A DNA stretch of 64,000 nucleotides from positions 782,784 to 846,783 of the forward strand of contig NZ_SNXZ01000003.1 of NCBI RefSeq assembly GCF_004362825.1, given 5' to 3'. The notes under the pieces were generated by a model, which searched no databases, had not been told where the DNA came from, and saw only the letters and a program-made list of their open reading frames with translations. The translations under genes and the position numbers were made by a program. This DNA is from Labedaea rhizosphaerae (GTDB lineage Bacteria; Actinomycetota; Actinomycetes; Mycobacteriales; Pseudonocardiaceae). Below, in pieces: positions 8,868-17,651 of this stretch (the first letter of the stretch is position 1; the number at the start of each line of letters is the position of its first letter).

Positions 8868-10082
8868 GTGGGGAACGTGACGGCGGGTAGTGGACCGCTG
8901 GTGGGTACGCCCGCGAACATGCGGCAGCTCAATCAGCGGGTGGTGCTGGAGCGATTGCGCACGGGCGGTCCCGCGACCCGCCCCAGGATCGCCACCGACA
9001 CCGGGCTTTCCAAGCCGACGGTCGGCCAGGCGCTGCTGGACCTCGAGCAGGACGGCCTGGTGCGCACGGCCGGCCGCAGCATCGCGGGCCAGGGCCGGGC
9101 GGCGGTCGTCTACGAGGTGAACCCGTCGGCCGGGCACGTGCTCGCCATCGACATCGGCCGCCGGCACATCCGCTTCGCGGTGGCCGATCTCGCCGGCGAG
9201 GTCGTGGCGCGCCTGGACGAGCGCAACCGTGCCCGCTCAGCGCGCGCGCTGGTGCGGATGGTGCGCGAAGGCGCGGACCGCGCGGTCGCCGCGGCCGGGC
9301 TGACCCACGCCGACGTCGTGAGCACGGTGGTCGGCAGCCCCGGCGTGCCGGACCCGCGGGCCAAGGCGTTGCACCAGGCCCCGAACCTGCCCGGCTGGGA
9401 ACGCAAGGGCTTGCTCAGCGAGCTGGAGGCGGAGCTCGGCCCCGGCCTGATCGTGGAGAACGACGCGAACCTGATCGCCCTCGGCGAGCACGAAGCCGGT
9501 GCCGCGCGGGGTGTCGACGTGTTCGTGTGCGTGCTGATCGGCACCGGCGTCGGCATGGGCATCGTGGTGAACGGCAGCCTGTTCCGCGGCGCGCACGGGG
9601 CGGCGGGCGAGATCGGCTACCTGCCCTACGGCTGGCCCGCGCACGGGATGCCGGACGCGTCCTATGTGGCCCCACCGCAGGGGATGTTGGAGGCTGCGGC
9701 CGGTGCCGACGCCGTCGTGCGCAGCGCGGTGGAGCACGGCCTCACCCAGGTGCGCACCGCGAAGGACGTGTTCGACCTGGCGCGCGACGGCGACGCGGCG
9801 GCGAAGCAGGCCGTGTGGGAGGAAGCCGCGCGGCTGGCTTTCCTCGTGTCGTCGGTGGTCGCCGTGGTGGATCCGGAACTGGTCGTGCTCGGCGGCGGCG
9901 TCGGCACGAGCACCGATTTACTGGTCGGCCCGCTGCAGGAGGCGCTCGCGCGGACCACGCCGCTGACGCCGACGATCGTCGCCGGGCACCTCGGCGAGGA
10001 CGCGGTGCTCACCGGCGCGATCACCATCGGGTTGCGCCACGCACGGGAGATGGTCGTCGACCGCCGCCGCGCCCGGGCCTAG
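8868..10082 (+). CDS. ROK-family transcriptional repressor (CsnR/NagC-like)
   Basis: A 404-aa protein with an N-terminal winged helix (about 18-75, containing RPRIATDTGLSKPTVGQAL) fused to a ROK sugar-kinase-like domain (DIGRRHIRFAVADL, GTGVGMGIVVNG, GAHGAAGEIGYLP). Fusion of HTH and ROK marks the regulator branch of the family. The domain should sense a sugar or sugar phosphate. The zinc-binding Cys cluster of NagC/Mlc is not present. The GTG at 8868 follows AGGGAG with good spacing; GTG 8877 is an alternative. It is divergent from the glucosaminidase operon and probably represses it through the 8787-8805 palindrome. Confidence 0.88.
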   Translation: MGNVTAGSGPLVGTPANMRQLNQRVVLERLRTGGPATRPRIATDTGLSKPTVGQALLDLEQDGLVRTAGRSIAGQGRAAVVYEVNPSAGHVLAIDIGRRHIRFAVADLAGEVVARLDERNRARSARALVRMVREGADRAVAAAGLTHADVVSTVVGSPGVPDPRAKALHQAPNLPGWERKGLLSELEAELGPGLIVENDANLIALGEHEAGAARGVDVFVCVLIGTGVGMGIVVNGSLFRGAHGAAGEIGYLPYGWPAHGMPDASYVAPPQGMLEAAAGADAVVRSAVEHGLTQVRTAKDVFDLARDGDAAAKQAVWEEAARLAFLVSSVVAVVDPELVVLGGGVGTSTDLLVGPLQEALARTTPLTPTIVAGHLGEDAVLTGAITIGLRHAREMVVDRRRARA

Positions 10083-10244
10083 GCGCTGTCCTGTGGATCT
10101 CGGTCGATGGGCTTCGTGATCGAGGTGGTTGCTGGCAAGGCGGCGGGAAGCCCTCGGACCGGAGGTACTCGGGCTTTCCGCCAACGCCGCCAGGGGCCGC
10201 CTCGGCGCGAAGACCGCGACCACGGATCCGCAGGACAGTGCCTA
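10080..10244. mobile_element. MITE-like 165-bp imperfect palindrome
   Basis: The ends are AGGCGCTGTCCTGTGGATC (from 10081) and, read inverted from 10242, AGGCACTGTCCTGCGGATC, so 17 of 19 positions match. Each end is flanked by TA (10080-10081, 10243-10244). Symmetry continues inward, ending in a 12-bp stem (10142-10153 with 10171-10182). It has no coding capacity. It separates two convergent genes, and both TAG stop codons lie in or on its ends. A non-autonomous element with TA target preference is plausible; it also serves as a bidirectional terminator. Confidence 0.6.
10142..10182. terminator. Hairpin at the centre of the palindromic element
   Basis: GGCGGGAAGCCC (10142-10153) pairs with GGGCTTTCCGCC (10171-10182) at 11 of 12 positions. 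It lies between two genes that converge on it. Confidence 0.5.
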
Positions 10245-10715
10245 ACCCAGGGACAAGATCATCAGCACGGTTCCGGCGATCGCCGCCACCGTTCGCAGGT
10301 GGTTCCACGGCACCCACTTGGCGAGGAACTCCGCCCAGTAGGCGTGCCCGGCTTCGTCGTCGCGGTGGCGGTCGAGTGCGTTGTTGAGCGGCACGTTCAC
10401 GACCGCGGTGACGCCGAACGCGCCGACGACGTAGAGCAGGGCGCCGATCGCGCGCAGAACCTCGTGCGGCTGGTCGGCGAACAGCGTGCCGATGGCCAAC
10501 GCCAGGCACACCAGGCCCGTGCCCACGAACACGAGCAGGAACACCGGGTTCTGGATGAGCCGGTTCACCTGCTGCATCGCACGCATGCCCTCGCCCGCCG
10601 GCTGCTTGCGCAGCGCGGGCATGACCGCCGTCGAGAAGGCGAACAGCAGCCCACCGATGACCGCGCTGCCGGTTGCGCCGACCACGGTGCCCGCATAGGT
10701 GAGTCCGGTGACCAC
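10242..10715 (-). CDS. DUF1772 (anthrone-oxygenase-like) membrane protein
   Basis: A 157-aa membrane protein with four hydrophobic segments, characteristic of DUF1772: an N-terminal GGLLFAFSTAVMPAL segment, then MQQVNRLIQNPVFL and a VNVPLNNAL motif between helices 3 and 4. The GTG at 10715 is chosen because AAGGGG lies 8-10 nt upstream and the sequence before it has no conserved look. The family includes fungal anthrone oxygenases, but most bacterial members are uncharacterised. It is divergent from the GST-like gene and ends in the MITE-like element. Confidence 0.8.
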   Translation of the reverse strand: MVTGLTYAGTVVGATGSAVIGGLLFAFSTAVMPALRKQPAGEGMRAMQQVNRLIQNPVFLLVFVGTGLVCLALAIGTLFADQPHEVLRAIGALLYVVGAFGVTAVVNVPLNNALDRHRDDEAGHAYWAEFLAKWVPWNHLRTVAAIAGTVLMILSLG

Positions 10716-10780
10716 GCCTGTCCCCTTCGTCCGGTTTCCTGCGAAGGCTACCCGGCGGCGCCACTGGGTAAGTTCGAACC

Positions 10781-11794
10781 ATGGACGCCAGTGCGACACC
10801 CACCGAGGAAATGAAGCGCGACCCCATGCACTTCACCGACCGGATCACGCCAGGTGGCGACTGGCCGGTGCAGGCGGGCCGCTACCGGCTGGTGATCAGC
10901 CGCGCGTGCCCGTGGGCGCACCGGGTGGTGCTCGCCCGGCGGCTCTACGGGCTGGACGAGGCCATCTCGCTGGCCGTGACCGATCCGGTGCAGGAGATCA
11001 TCGACGACGAGAACCACTGGGTGTTCACCTCGCGCACCGGCAGCCCCGACGACAAGGACCCGGTGCTCGGCATCCACGCGTTGCGCGAGGCCTACCTCGC
11101 CCGCGAGCCCGGCTACGACGGCGGCGTCAGCGTGCCCGGCCTCGTCGACGTGCCGACCGGGCACCTGGTGAGCAACGACTTCAACCAGCTGACCCTCGAC
11201 TTCGGTACGGAGTGGACGGAGCTGCACCGCGAAGGCGCGCCCGACCTGTACCCGAAACACCTGCGCGACGAGATCGACGCGCTGAACGAGGAGATCTACA
11301 ACGACGTCAACAACGGCGTCTACAAGGCGGGGTTCGCCCCGACCCAGGCCAGCTACGACCGCGCGGTGCACGCGTTGTTCGCCCGCCTCGACCGGCTCGA
11401 GGACCGGCTCACCCGCCAGCGGTTCCTGCTCGGCCCCACCATCACCGAGGCCGACCTCCGGCTCTGGCCCACGCTGGTCCGCTTCGACGCCGTCTACCAC
11501 GGGCACTTCAAGTGCAACATCCGCAAGCTGATCGAGTACCCGGCGCTCTGGGCCTACGCGCGTGACCTCTTCCAGCAGCCCGGCTTCGGCGACACGGTCA
11601 ACCTCAACCACATCCGCGAGCACTACTACGCGGTGCACACCGGCATCAACCCGACACGGATCGTCGCCGCCGGCCCGGACCCGGCGCAGTGGCTGACCCC
11701 GCACCACCGCGAGGAACTGGGCGGCCGGCCGTTCGGCGAGGGCACGCCGCCGGAGCCGCCGCCGCTGCCCGACCGTGTTCCGCCGGTGGTTTGA
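10781..11794 (+). CDS. Glutathione S-transferase family, glutathionyl-hydroquinone-reductase-like (Xi class)
   Basis: A 337-aa protein with thioredoxin-like N-half and the CPWAH active-site motif (Cys43) of Xi-class S-glutathionyl-hydroquinone reductases (YqjG/ECM4). The DP-x-LGIHALREAYL and NDFNQLTLDF segments and the helical C-domain (DLRLWPTLVRFD) agree. Length is close to the family norm. Actinomycetes use mycothiol rather than glutathione, so the physiological thiol is uncertain. It probably reduces thiol-conjugated quinones in the cytosol. The C-terminal tail is Pro-rich. Confidence 0.85.
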   Translation: MDASATPTEEMKRDPMHFTDRITPGGDWPVQAGRYRLVISRACPWAHRVVLARRLYGLDEAISLAVTDPVQEIIDDENHWVFTSRTGSPDDKDPVLGIHALREAYLAREPGYDGGVSVPGLVDVPTGHLVSNDFNQLTLDFGTEWTELHREGAPDLYPKHLRDEIDALNEEIYNDVNNGVYKAGFAPTQASYDRAVHALFARLDRLEDRLTRQRFLLGPTITEADLRLWPTLVRFDAVYHGHFKCNIRKLIEYPALWAYARDLFQQPGFGDTVNLNHIREHYYAVHTGINPTRIVAAGPDPAQWLTPHHREELGGRPFGEGTPPEPPPLPDRVPPVV

Positions 11795-11936
11795 TGCCGC
11801 GCCGCCGCGAAAGGTTGGAGGGTCGCCGAAGAAATTTGCATCCGCTCTGACCTGGGGAAACACGCCGGTGCAACACACAACCTCCGCGTCACCGATACGT
11901 CTTTGAGCTCAACGACTGAGCGAGAGGACTACAACG

Positions 11937-12566
11937 ATGAACGCGAACTTGCGAAGACTGGGCGGCTGGCTGGTCTGCGTGCCGGTGGCGGCACTCGGGC
12001 TCGCCGCGTGCGGCAGTCCGCACTCCACCGGTTCGGCCAACCCCCTGCCCGCGAAGGCCACCTCGACGCCGACGACCACGTCGTCGAGCAAGGCGCACGA
12101 CGCCGGCGACGACCACTCGTCGGACTCCGGCAGCTCCGGAGGGTCCGGCAGTTCGGGTGGCTCGGGCAACTCCGGTGGCTCCGGGTCGGGCGGCTCGGGT
12201 TCGGGCGGCTCGGGCGGTGGCTCCGGCGGGGGCAGCAGCCAGCCGACCGCGAAGGTCGTGAGCCTGACCGTGGTCCAGCAGCCGAGCTGCCCGGTGAACG
12301 GCACCCCGGAAGCACCGTTCAGCTCGCCCGGCAACCCGGTCGTCATCTCCTGGAAGGTGTCCGGCGCGGACGGCGCCGCGATCGGCGTGGACAACCCGGG
12401 CACCTACGGCGCCTACGGCAGCAACTACCCGCAGAGCGGCACCGAGACCTTCCAGTTCGGCTGCGGGAGTGACAACGGGACGACGTCGCACCAGTTCACC
12501 GTGTGGCCCAAGGACCACCCCGAGACGTCCAAGACCATCACCGTCACCGCCAGGAACAACCCCTGA
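11937..12566 (+). CDS. Lipoprotein with Gly/Ser linker, function unknown
   Basis: A 209-aa predicted lipoprotein. The signal sequence ends in the lipobox LAAC (Cys25). Residues about 45-100 are a low-complexity Thr/Ser/Gly linker built of GGS and GSG repeats. The C-terminal about 110 residues form a compact beta-rich domain (WKVSGADGAAIGVDNPG, FQFGCGSDNG) resembling Ig-like surface domains. GAGAGG lies upstream of the ATG. The architecture suggests a membrane-anchored domain held off the cell surface on a flexible tether. No function can be named. The 6PGD gene starts 21 nt after its end. Confidence 0.75.
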   Translation: MNANLRRLGGWLVCVPVAALGLAACGSPHSTGSANPLPAKATSTPTTTSSSKAHDAGDDHSSDSGSSGGSGSSGGSGNSGGSGSGGSGSGGSGGGSGGGSSQPTAKVVSLTVVQQPSCPVNGTPEAPFSSPGNPVVISWKVSGADGAAIGVDNPGTYGAYGSNYPQSGTETFQFGCGSDNGTTSHQFTVWPKDHPETSKTITVTARNNP

Positions 12567-12587
12567 TCCGTGGTTAGTGTGGGTGCC

Positions 12588-14024
12588 ATGGCGAACAACC
12601 CCGATGCGACGATCGGTGTCACCGGCCTCGCGGTGATGGGCAGCAACCTGGCGCGCAACCTCGCCCGGCACGGCTTCCGGGTGGCAGTGCACAACCGCAG
12701 TCCACAGAAGACCAGAGATCTGATCGCCGACCACGGCGGCGAAGGCGACTTCGTGCCGAGCGAGTCGCTCGCCGAGTTCGTCGGGTCGCTCTCGCGCCCG
12801 CGGGCCATCATCGTGATGGTCAAGGCGGGCGCGGCGACCGACGCCGTGATCGACGAGCTCGTCCCGTTGCTCGACCGCGACGACATCGTGGTCGACTGCG
12901 GCAACGCCCACTACATGGACACCCGTCGCCGTGAACAGGCACTGGCCGTGCGTGGCCTGCACTTCGTCGGCTGCGGCGTGTCCGGCGGCGAGGAAGGCGC
13001 ACTGCACGGCCCGAGCATCATGCCAGGTGGTTCGGCGGCGTCGTACCAGAAGCTGGGGCCGATCCTGACCGCCATCGCGGCCACTGTGGACGATGTGCCG
13101 TGCTGCGTCCACGTCGGCCCGGACGGTGCGGGGCACTTCGTCAAGATGGTGCACAACGGCATCGAGTACGCCGACATGCAGCTCATCGCCGAGTCCTACG
13201 ACCTGCTCCGGTCCGGGCTCGGTGCCGGGCCGGCGGAGCTGGCCCAGACCTTCACCGAGTGGAACGAAGGTGATCTCGAGTCGTTCCTGATCGAGATCAC
13301 CGCGCAGGTCCTCGGCCACACCGACGGGCGGACCGGCAGTCCGTTCGTCGACGTGGTGCTGGACCAGGCCGAGCAGAAGGGCACCGGCCGCTGGACCGTG
13401 CAGAGCGCGCTGGACCTGGGCGTGCCGATCACCGGCATCGCGGAGGCGACGTTCGCCCGGTCGCTGTCCGGGCACGCCGAGCAACGCGACGCCGCGGTGA
13501 GCGCCTTCGGCGCTGACGAACCCACTGGCTGGGCCTCCGACGGCTTCGTCGACGACGTGCGCCAGGCGCTGTACGCGTCCAAAGTGGTCGCTTACGCGCA
13601 GGGCTTCGACCAGATCGCGGCGGGCAGCGCCGAGTACGACTGGGACATCGACCTGGGCGCCATGGCCACCATCTGGCGTGGCGGCTGCATCATCCGGGCG
13701 AAGTTCCTCGATCGCATCAAGGAGGCCTACGCGGATCAGCCTGCGTTGCCTTCGCTCTTGGTGGCGCCGTACTTCGCCGACCTGGTGGCCAAGTGCGTGC
13801 CGAGCTGGCGGCGCGTGGTGGCGGCGGCGAGCACGCACGGCGTTCCGGTTCCGGCATTCGCGTCCTCTCTGTCGTACTTCGATGCGTTGCGGCGGCGGCG
13901 TTTGCCCGCCGCGTTGATCCAGGGCTTGCGGGACAACTTCGGCGCGCACACCTACCGGCGCGTGGACGCAGAGGGCGCCTTCCACACGTTGTGGGCCCGG
14001 GACCGTTCCGAACAGTCTCGATGA
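12588..14024 (+). CDS. gndA: 6-phosphogluconate dehydrogenase, decarboxylating
   Basis: A 478-aa enzyme of the oxidative pentose phosphate pathway: 6-phosphogluconate + NADP+ to ribulose 5-phosphate + CO2 + NADPH. The Rossmann motif GVTGLAVMGSNLARNLA is at the N-terminus. The substrate loop FVGCGVSGGEEGA and the catalytic Lys in FVKMVHNGIEYADM are intact. The helical dimerisation domain carries KGTGRWT and the RGGCIIRAKFL signature. Length is that of the long, gndA-type form. It ends just before a convergent LacI regulator. Confidence 0.95.
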   Translation: MANNPDATIGVTGLAVMGSNLARNLARHGFRVAVHNRSPQKTRDLIADHGGEGDFVPSESLAEFVGSLSRPRAIIVMVKAGAATDAVIDELVPLLDRDDIVVDCGNAHYMDTRRREQALAVRGLHFVGCGVSGGEEGALHGPSIMPGGSAASYQKLGPILTAIAATVDDVPCCVHVGPDGAGHFVKMVHNGIEYADMQLIAESYDLLRSGLGAGPAELAQTFTEWNEGDLESFLIEITAQVLGHTDGRTGSPFVDVVLDQAEQKGTGRWTVQSALDLGVPITGIAEATFARSLSGHAEQRDAAVSAFGADEPTGWASDGFVDDVRQALYASKVVAYAQGFDQIAAGSAEYDWDIDLGAMATIWRGGCIIRAKFLDRIKEAYADQPALPSLLVAPYFADLVAKCVPSWRRVVAAASTHGVPVPAFASSLSYFDALRRRRLPAALIQGLRDNFGAHTYRRVDAEGAFHTLWARDRSEQSR

Positions 14025-14041
14025 AGAACAGGCTCGATGAA

Positions 14042-15103
14042 TCAGTGTGGTGCGGGGGCCGTACTCCCCCGCACCACCAGCTCCACGGGTAACGTCGCCG
14101 ACATCGGCGACGCGCCCTCGAGCATGCGCAACGCGAACTGACCGGCCAGCCGTCCTTTGCCCGCAAGGTCCTGGCGCACGGTGGTGAGCGCGGGTCGCGA
14201 CCACGCGGCCGACGGCACGTCGTCGTACCCGACTATGGACAGGTCACCCGGCACGTCAAGGCCGAGTTGCTCGGCCACGGACAACGCGGCCAAGGCCATC
14301 TGGTCGGACATGCACAGCAACGCCGTCGGCCGCGGTGTCCGGTCCAGCAACGCGAGCGCGCCCGGCCGTGCGTCCGCAATGGACGGTCCGGCCGACTCCC
14401 AGATCGCCACGGACTTGATCCTGGCCGCGGCCAGGGTGTCGAGGTAGCCGGCGAAGCGTTCGCGGGCGTGGCGCGCCTTGCTCTCCCGCGCCTGCGTGAG
14501 GCTCAACTCCCCGCCACCGGCGTTCAGGCAGCACGTGGACAGGATCGCGAACCGGCGGTGGCCGAGCTCGACCAGGTGCGCGGCCGCTTTCGCCGCGCCT
14601 GCGCGGTCTTCGACCCGCACGCTCGACGCGCCCTTGGCCACCGGCTGGTCGATCACCACCAACGGCAAGCCCCGCTGGCGCACCGCCCGCAACGACGGTG
14701 CGCCGTCCAGCAACGAGTACGCGACGACGACGTCGGCCTGCGCGCTCAGGACGCGTTCGGCCGTCGGCCCGTTGCCCTCGGCCGCGCCGGGCAGCAACAG
14801 CAACGCCTTGTCCTCCGGGTCCACCGCCGTGGCCAGCGCGTCCAACGTCAGCGACAACGCCGGATCCGAGAAGGCCGACGACAGCCCGGATCCGAGCAGC
14901 ACCGCGATCGCCCCGGTGCGGCTGGTGGCGAGGCTGCGCGCGGTCGGGTTCGGCCCCGGGTAGCCGAGCTTGCGCGCCTCACGCAGCACCTTCACCCGCA
15001 GCTGCGCGGACAGCTGATCGGGGCGGTTGTAGGCGTTGGACACCGTCGCCCGCGACACACCACAGGCGTGTGCCACCTCGTCGAGCGTCGGCCGTTTGGT
15101 CAT
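14042..15103 (-). CDS. LacI-family transcriptional regulator
   Basis: A 353-aa LacI/GalR protein. The N-terminal helix-turn-helix (TLDEVAHACGVSRATVSNAYN) has the canonical VSRATVSxAYN recognition helix, followed by the hinge helix and a periplasmic-binding-like effector domain ending in PGDLSIVGYDDVPSA. The reading frame stays open far upstream, but the ATG at 15103 (or 15112) starts the recognisable domain. The effector is unknown. It is divergent from an MFS transporter, with a LacI-type palindrome between them, so it probably regulates that gene and itself. Confidence 0.9.
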   Translation of the reverse strand: MTKRPTLDEVAHACGVSRATVSNAYNRPDQLSAQLRVKVLREARKLGYPGPNPTARSLATSRTGAIAVLLGSGLSSAFSDPALSLTLDALATAVDPEDKALLLLPGAAEGNGPTAERVLSAQADVVVAYSLLDGAPSLRAVRQRGLPLVVIDQPVAKGASSVRVEDRAGAAKAAAHLVELGHRRFAILSTCCLNAGGGELSLTQARESKARHARERFAGYLDTLAAARIKSVAIWESAGPSIADARPGALALLDRTPRPTALLCMSDQMALAALSVAEQLGLDVPGDLSIVGYDDVPSAAWSRPALTTVRQDLAGKGRLAGQFALRMLEGASPMSATLPVELVVRGSTAPAPH

Positions 15104-15130
15104 GTCCGGCATCGTAACGGGTGGACTTTC

Positions 15131-15142
15131 TGAAGCGCTTAA
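15131..15142. promoter_or_regulatory. LacI-type operator
   Basis: TGAAGCGCTTAA carries the perfect AAGCGCTT core typical of LacI/GalR operators. It lies in the 67-bp gap between the divergent LacI-family regulator and MFS transporter genes. Confidence 0.65.
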
Positions 15143-15170
15143 GTCAGCATGGCAGCAGGGAGGTCTGCCG

Positions 15171-16364
15171 ATGGGACGCGACCGCATCGCGGTGTTCGCC
15201 GTGTTCGCCCTGAACGGGGCGGTGCTCGGCTCCTGGTCACCACGCGTGCCCGCGATCGCCGAGCAAGTGCACGCATCGCCTGGCGCACTGGGCATCGCGC
15301 TGCTGGGCGCGAGCATCGGCATGATCATCGCGGCGTCGCTGGCCGGACGGGCGATCGAGCGGATCGGCGCCCGCGCGGCGGTCGCGGCCGGGGTCGTGGC
15401 ATCGGTGTTGCTGTTGCCGGTGATCGGCACGGCCACGTCGATCTTCGTGCTGGGCCTGGGGCTCGCCGGGCTGGGCGCGAGCGTGGGCACGTGGGACGTC
15501 GCCATGAACATCGCGGCGGTCGCGGTGGAACGCAGCGCGGCCAAGCCGTTGATGCCGATCATGCACGCGGGGTTCAGCGTGGGCGCGCTGGTCGGCTCGG
15601 CGCTGGCCGGGCTGGCCGCGGGCAACCACTGGACACCCGGCAGCCACCTGCTGGTGGCGTCGGCGGTCACGTTGTTGTTGCTGCTCACCGTGATCCGGTC
15701 GGTGCCCGGCGTCGAGCCGCGGACCCAGGCACAGACGCAGCCACGGGCACGCGGCAGCCTGCTCCGGCGGCCGCTGTTGTGGCTGCTCGCCTCGATCGCG
15801 TTGTGCTCCGCGATCGCCGAAGGCGCCAGCACGGACTGGTCGGCGCTGCTGATGGTGACCGAGCACGGCGTCGACCAAGGCGCGGCAGCACTGGCGTACT
15901 CGGTGTTCTCGCTGGCCATGGCGGCGGCCCGGTTCGGCGGCACGTGGCTGCAACAACGCTTCGGCGCGACCGCGACGCTCGTCTTCGGCGCCTCGGCCGC
16001 GGCGGTCGGCTTGCTGCTGACCGCCGTCCTGCCCTTCGCGGCGGCCGGGTACATCGGCTTCGGCATGGCGGGCGCGGGCCTGTCGGCGGCCTTCCCGGTG
16101 GCGCTCAGCCTCGCGGGCCACGCCGGCCGGCGATCCGACGGCAGCGGCGGCGAACGCGAACTCGCTTTTGTCACGATGATCGCCTACAGCGGTTTCCTGA
16201 TCGGACCGCCGGTGATCGGCGGGATCGCGCAGCTGACGTCGCTGTCGTGGTCGTTCGTCGTGGTGGCGGTGGTCGCGGGGATGATCGTTCCTTCAGCGTT
16301 GCTGGCGGCCCGCTCCGGCGCCCGCGAAACCCGGCGCGTGAGTTCCCGCTCAGCGGGCGCGTGA
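15171..16364 (+). CDS. MFS transporter (YbjJ-like)
   Basis: A 397-aa, 12-TM major facilitator. It begins FALNGAVLGSWSPRVPAIAEQ, with two MFS halves separated by a short hydrophilic loop (EPRTQAQTQPRARG). The pattern GxxxGxWxPRxP near TM1 and WDVAMN in TM4 match the YbjJ-type MFS group. The ATG at 15171 has AGGGAGG 8 nt upstream. The substrate is unknown; control by the divergent LacI regulator hints at a sugar or sugar derivative. Its 3' end overlaps the convergent Pro/Thr-rich gene by 15 nt. Confidence 0.85.
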   Translation: MGRDRIAVFAVFALNGAVLGSWSPRVPAIAEQVHASPGALGIALLGASIGMIIAASLAGRAIERIGARAAVAAGVVASVLLLPVIGTATSIFVLGLGLAGLGASVGTWDVAMNIAAVAVERSAAKPLMPIMHAGFSVGALVGSALAGLAAGNHWTPGSHLLVASAVTLLLLLTVIRSVPGVEPRTQAQTQPRARGSLLRRPLLWLLASIALCSAIAEGASTDWSALLMVTEHGVDQGAAALAYSVFSLAMAAARFGGTWLQQRFGATATLVFGASAAAVGLLLTAVLPFAAAGYIGFGMAGAGLSAAFPVALSLAGHAGRRSDGSGGERELAFVTMIAYSGFLIGPPVIGGIAQLTSLSWSFVVVAVVAGMIVPSALLAARSGARETRRVSSRSAGA

Positions 16365-16865
16365 CCGGCGGCCGGAGCGCGCAGCGGCGCCCGCACCGGC
16401 CAGCAGGACCACGAGGGTCATCGCCCACCGGCGCTTCTTCTTCGTCGCCTCGTGGTTGTCCCTTTTCACCGCAACGGCCTTGGTCGGCAACGCGATCGTC
16501 GTGACCGGTGGCACGACCACGGCCTTGCGGGGCGTCGTCTTGGTGGTGGTTCTTGTGGTGGTGGTGGTCGTCGTCGTCGGCGCAATCGTGGTGCGCCGCG
16601 GAGTGGGGGCGGCGGGCGGCGGCGGGGGTGCGGGCGGCCGCGCGGGCGGCCTGGTCGGGGGTGGACGAGTCGTCGTCGTGGTTGGTGGTGGCGGCGTTGG
16701 TGGTGGCGTCGTGGTCGGCGGCGGGCGGGTCGGCCGGGGCGGCGGCGGATGCCCGGCAGCCAGCGGCGGGTGCGCCACCACGCCACCGCTCAGCACCTGG
16801 CCGAGCACCACCAGCACCAGCCCGACCATCACGCCGAGAACGACCGCGGGCAGCACCCGCTTCAT
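16350..16865 (-). CDS. Pro/Thr-rich protein with two membrane segments
   Basis: A 171-aa protein. TM segment at 5-28 (VLPAVVLGVMVGLVLVVLG), then about 80 residues that are almost only Pro, Thr and Ala (PPPTTTPPP, TTTTTTTT), then a basic stretch (KKKRRW), a short second hydrophobic segment and an Arg-rich tail. The start overlaps the stop of the upstream DUF4239 gene as ATGA, so the two are co-translated. The linker resembles wall-spanning PT regions. There is no LPxTG motif. Function unknown. Confidence 0.65.
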   Translation of the reverse strand: MKRVLPAVVLGVMVGLVLVVLGQVLSGGVVAHPPLAAGHPPPPRPTRPPPTTTPPPTPPPPTTTTTRPPPTRPPARPPAPPPPPAAPTPRRTTIAPTTTTTTTTRTTTKTTPRKAVVVPPVTTIALPTKAVAVKRDNHEATKKKRRWAMTLVVLLAGAGAAARSGRRSRAR

Positions 16866-17623
16866 CGCAGTCGCGCGGCCGCGGCGTCGAAGGCCGCGGG
16901 CTCGACCCGAGGCCCGCCGCTGAACGGGTTCTGCAGCTGCGCCGTCGCGAACAACAACAACGCGAGCGTGCCGGCGAGGATCGCCACGATCAGGATGTGC
17001 GTCAACGGCCGCGGCCCACCGAACATCAGCGGCAGGGCCACCGTCATGACGCTGCCCGCGATCAACGCGAACCACACCACCGAGCTCACGCCGGCGCTCT
17101 GCGCGGCGGTCAACCGCGCCTCGCGTTGCTGGTAGACCTGCCAGAGCTGGTTCGCCGCCTCGGACTTGCGATCGCCCGTCCAGTCGTCGTCGGCCTTGGC
17201 CGCGTCCACGGTGCGGCGCAGCTGGTCGAGTTCGGCCCAGCCCTTGCCGTCGACGTCGCGGCCCTCCCGCATGGCCGGCCATTCCTCGGTCGAGACGGTG
17301 GTCAGGTACTGGCGGGCCTGCGCACGCACATCGTCGCCGACGGGCGCGGGTAACGCATCGGCCGCCCACGTGGTCGCGACCATCGCCTCGGCCTCGGCGT
17401 ACGAGCCGTCCTCGGCCGCGGAAACGGCGTCGAACAACGCGATCAGGACGAAGGCCAGGAGAACGGCCTGCAGGCCACCCACGATGGTGAAGACCTGACC
17501 GGCGGCCTCGTTGTTCTCCATCACGCCGTCGGACGCGCCGATCCGGCGGACCAGGTAGGCGACCACCCCGGCCACGATCGCGGCGCCGAGCACCCAGATC
17601 ACGCCCTGGACATAGATCGACAC
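16862..17623 (-). CDS. DUF4239 (bestrophin-like) membrane protein
   Basis: A 253-aa membrane protein. TM helices lie near the N-terminus (VIWVLGAAIVAGVVAYLV and VFTIVGGLQAVLLAFVLIALFD) and C-terminus (VVWFALIAGSVMTVALPLMF and ILIVAILAGTLALLLFA), with a roughly 120-aa cytosolic helical middle. This is the DUF4239 layout. The GTG start at 17623 is chosen for the GAAGGA ribosome site 6-8 nt upstream. It is co-translated with the downstream Pro/Thr-rich gene. No biochemical role is established for the family. Confidence 0.75.
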   Translation of the reverse strand: MSIYVQGVIWVLGAAIVAGVVAYLVRRIGASDGVMENNEAAGQVFTIVGGLQAVLLAFVLIALFDAVSAAEDGSYAEAEAMVATTWAADALPAPVGDDVRAQARQYLTTVSTEEWPAMREGRDVDGKGWAELDQLRRTVDAAKADDDWTGDRKSEAANQLWQVYQQREARLTAAQSAGVSSVVWFALIAGSVMTVALPLMFGGPRPLTHILIVAILAGTLALLLFATAQLQNPFSGGPRVEPAAFDAAAARLR

Positions 17624-17651
17624 CAGCGTTCCTTCCCCACCGTCAGTACAT

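Noticed and set aside
17407-17623. Alternative upstream ATG starts for the DUF4239 gene
   Set aside because: The segment before GTG 17623 contains the palindrome and ribosome site and does not look like protein-coding sequence.
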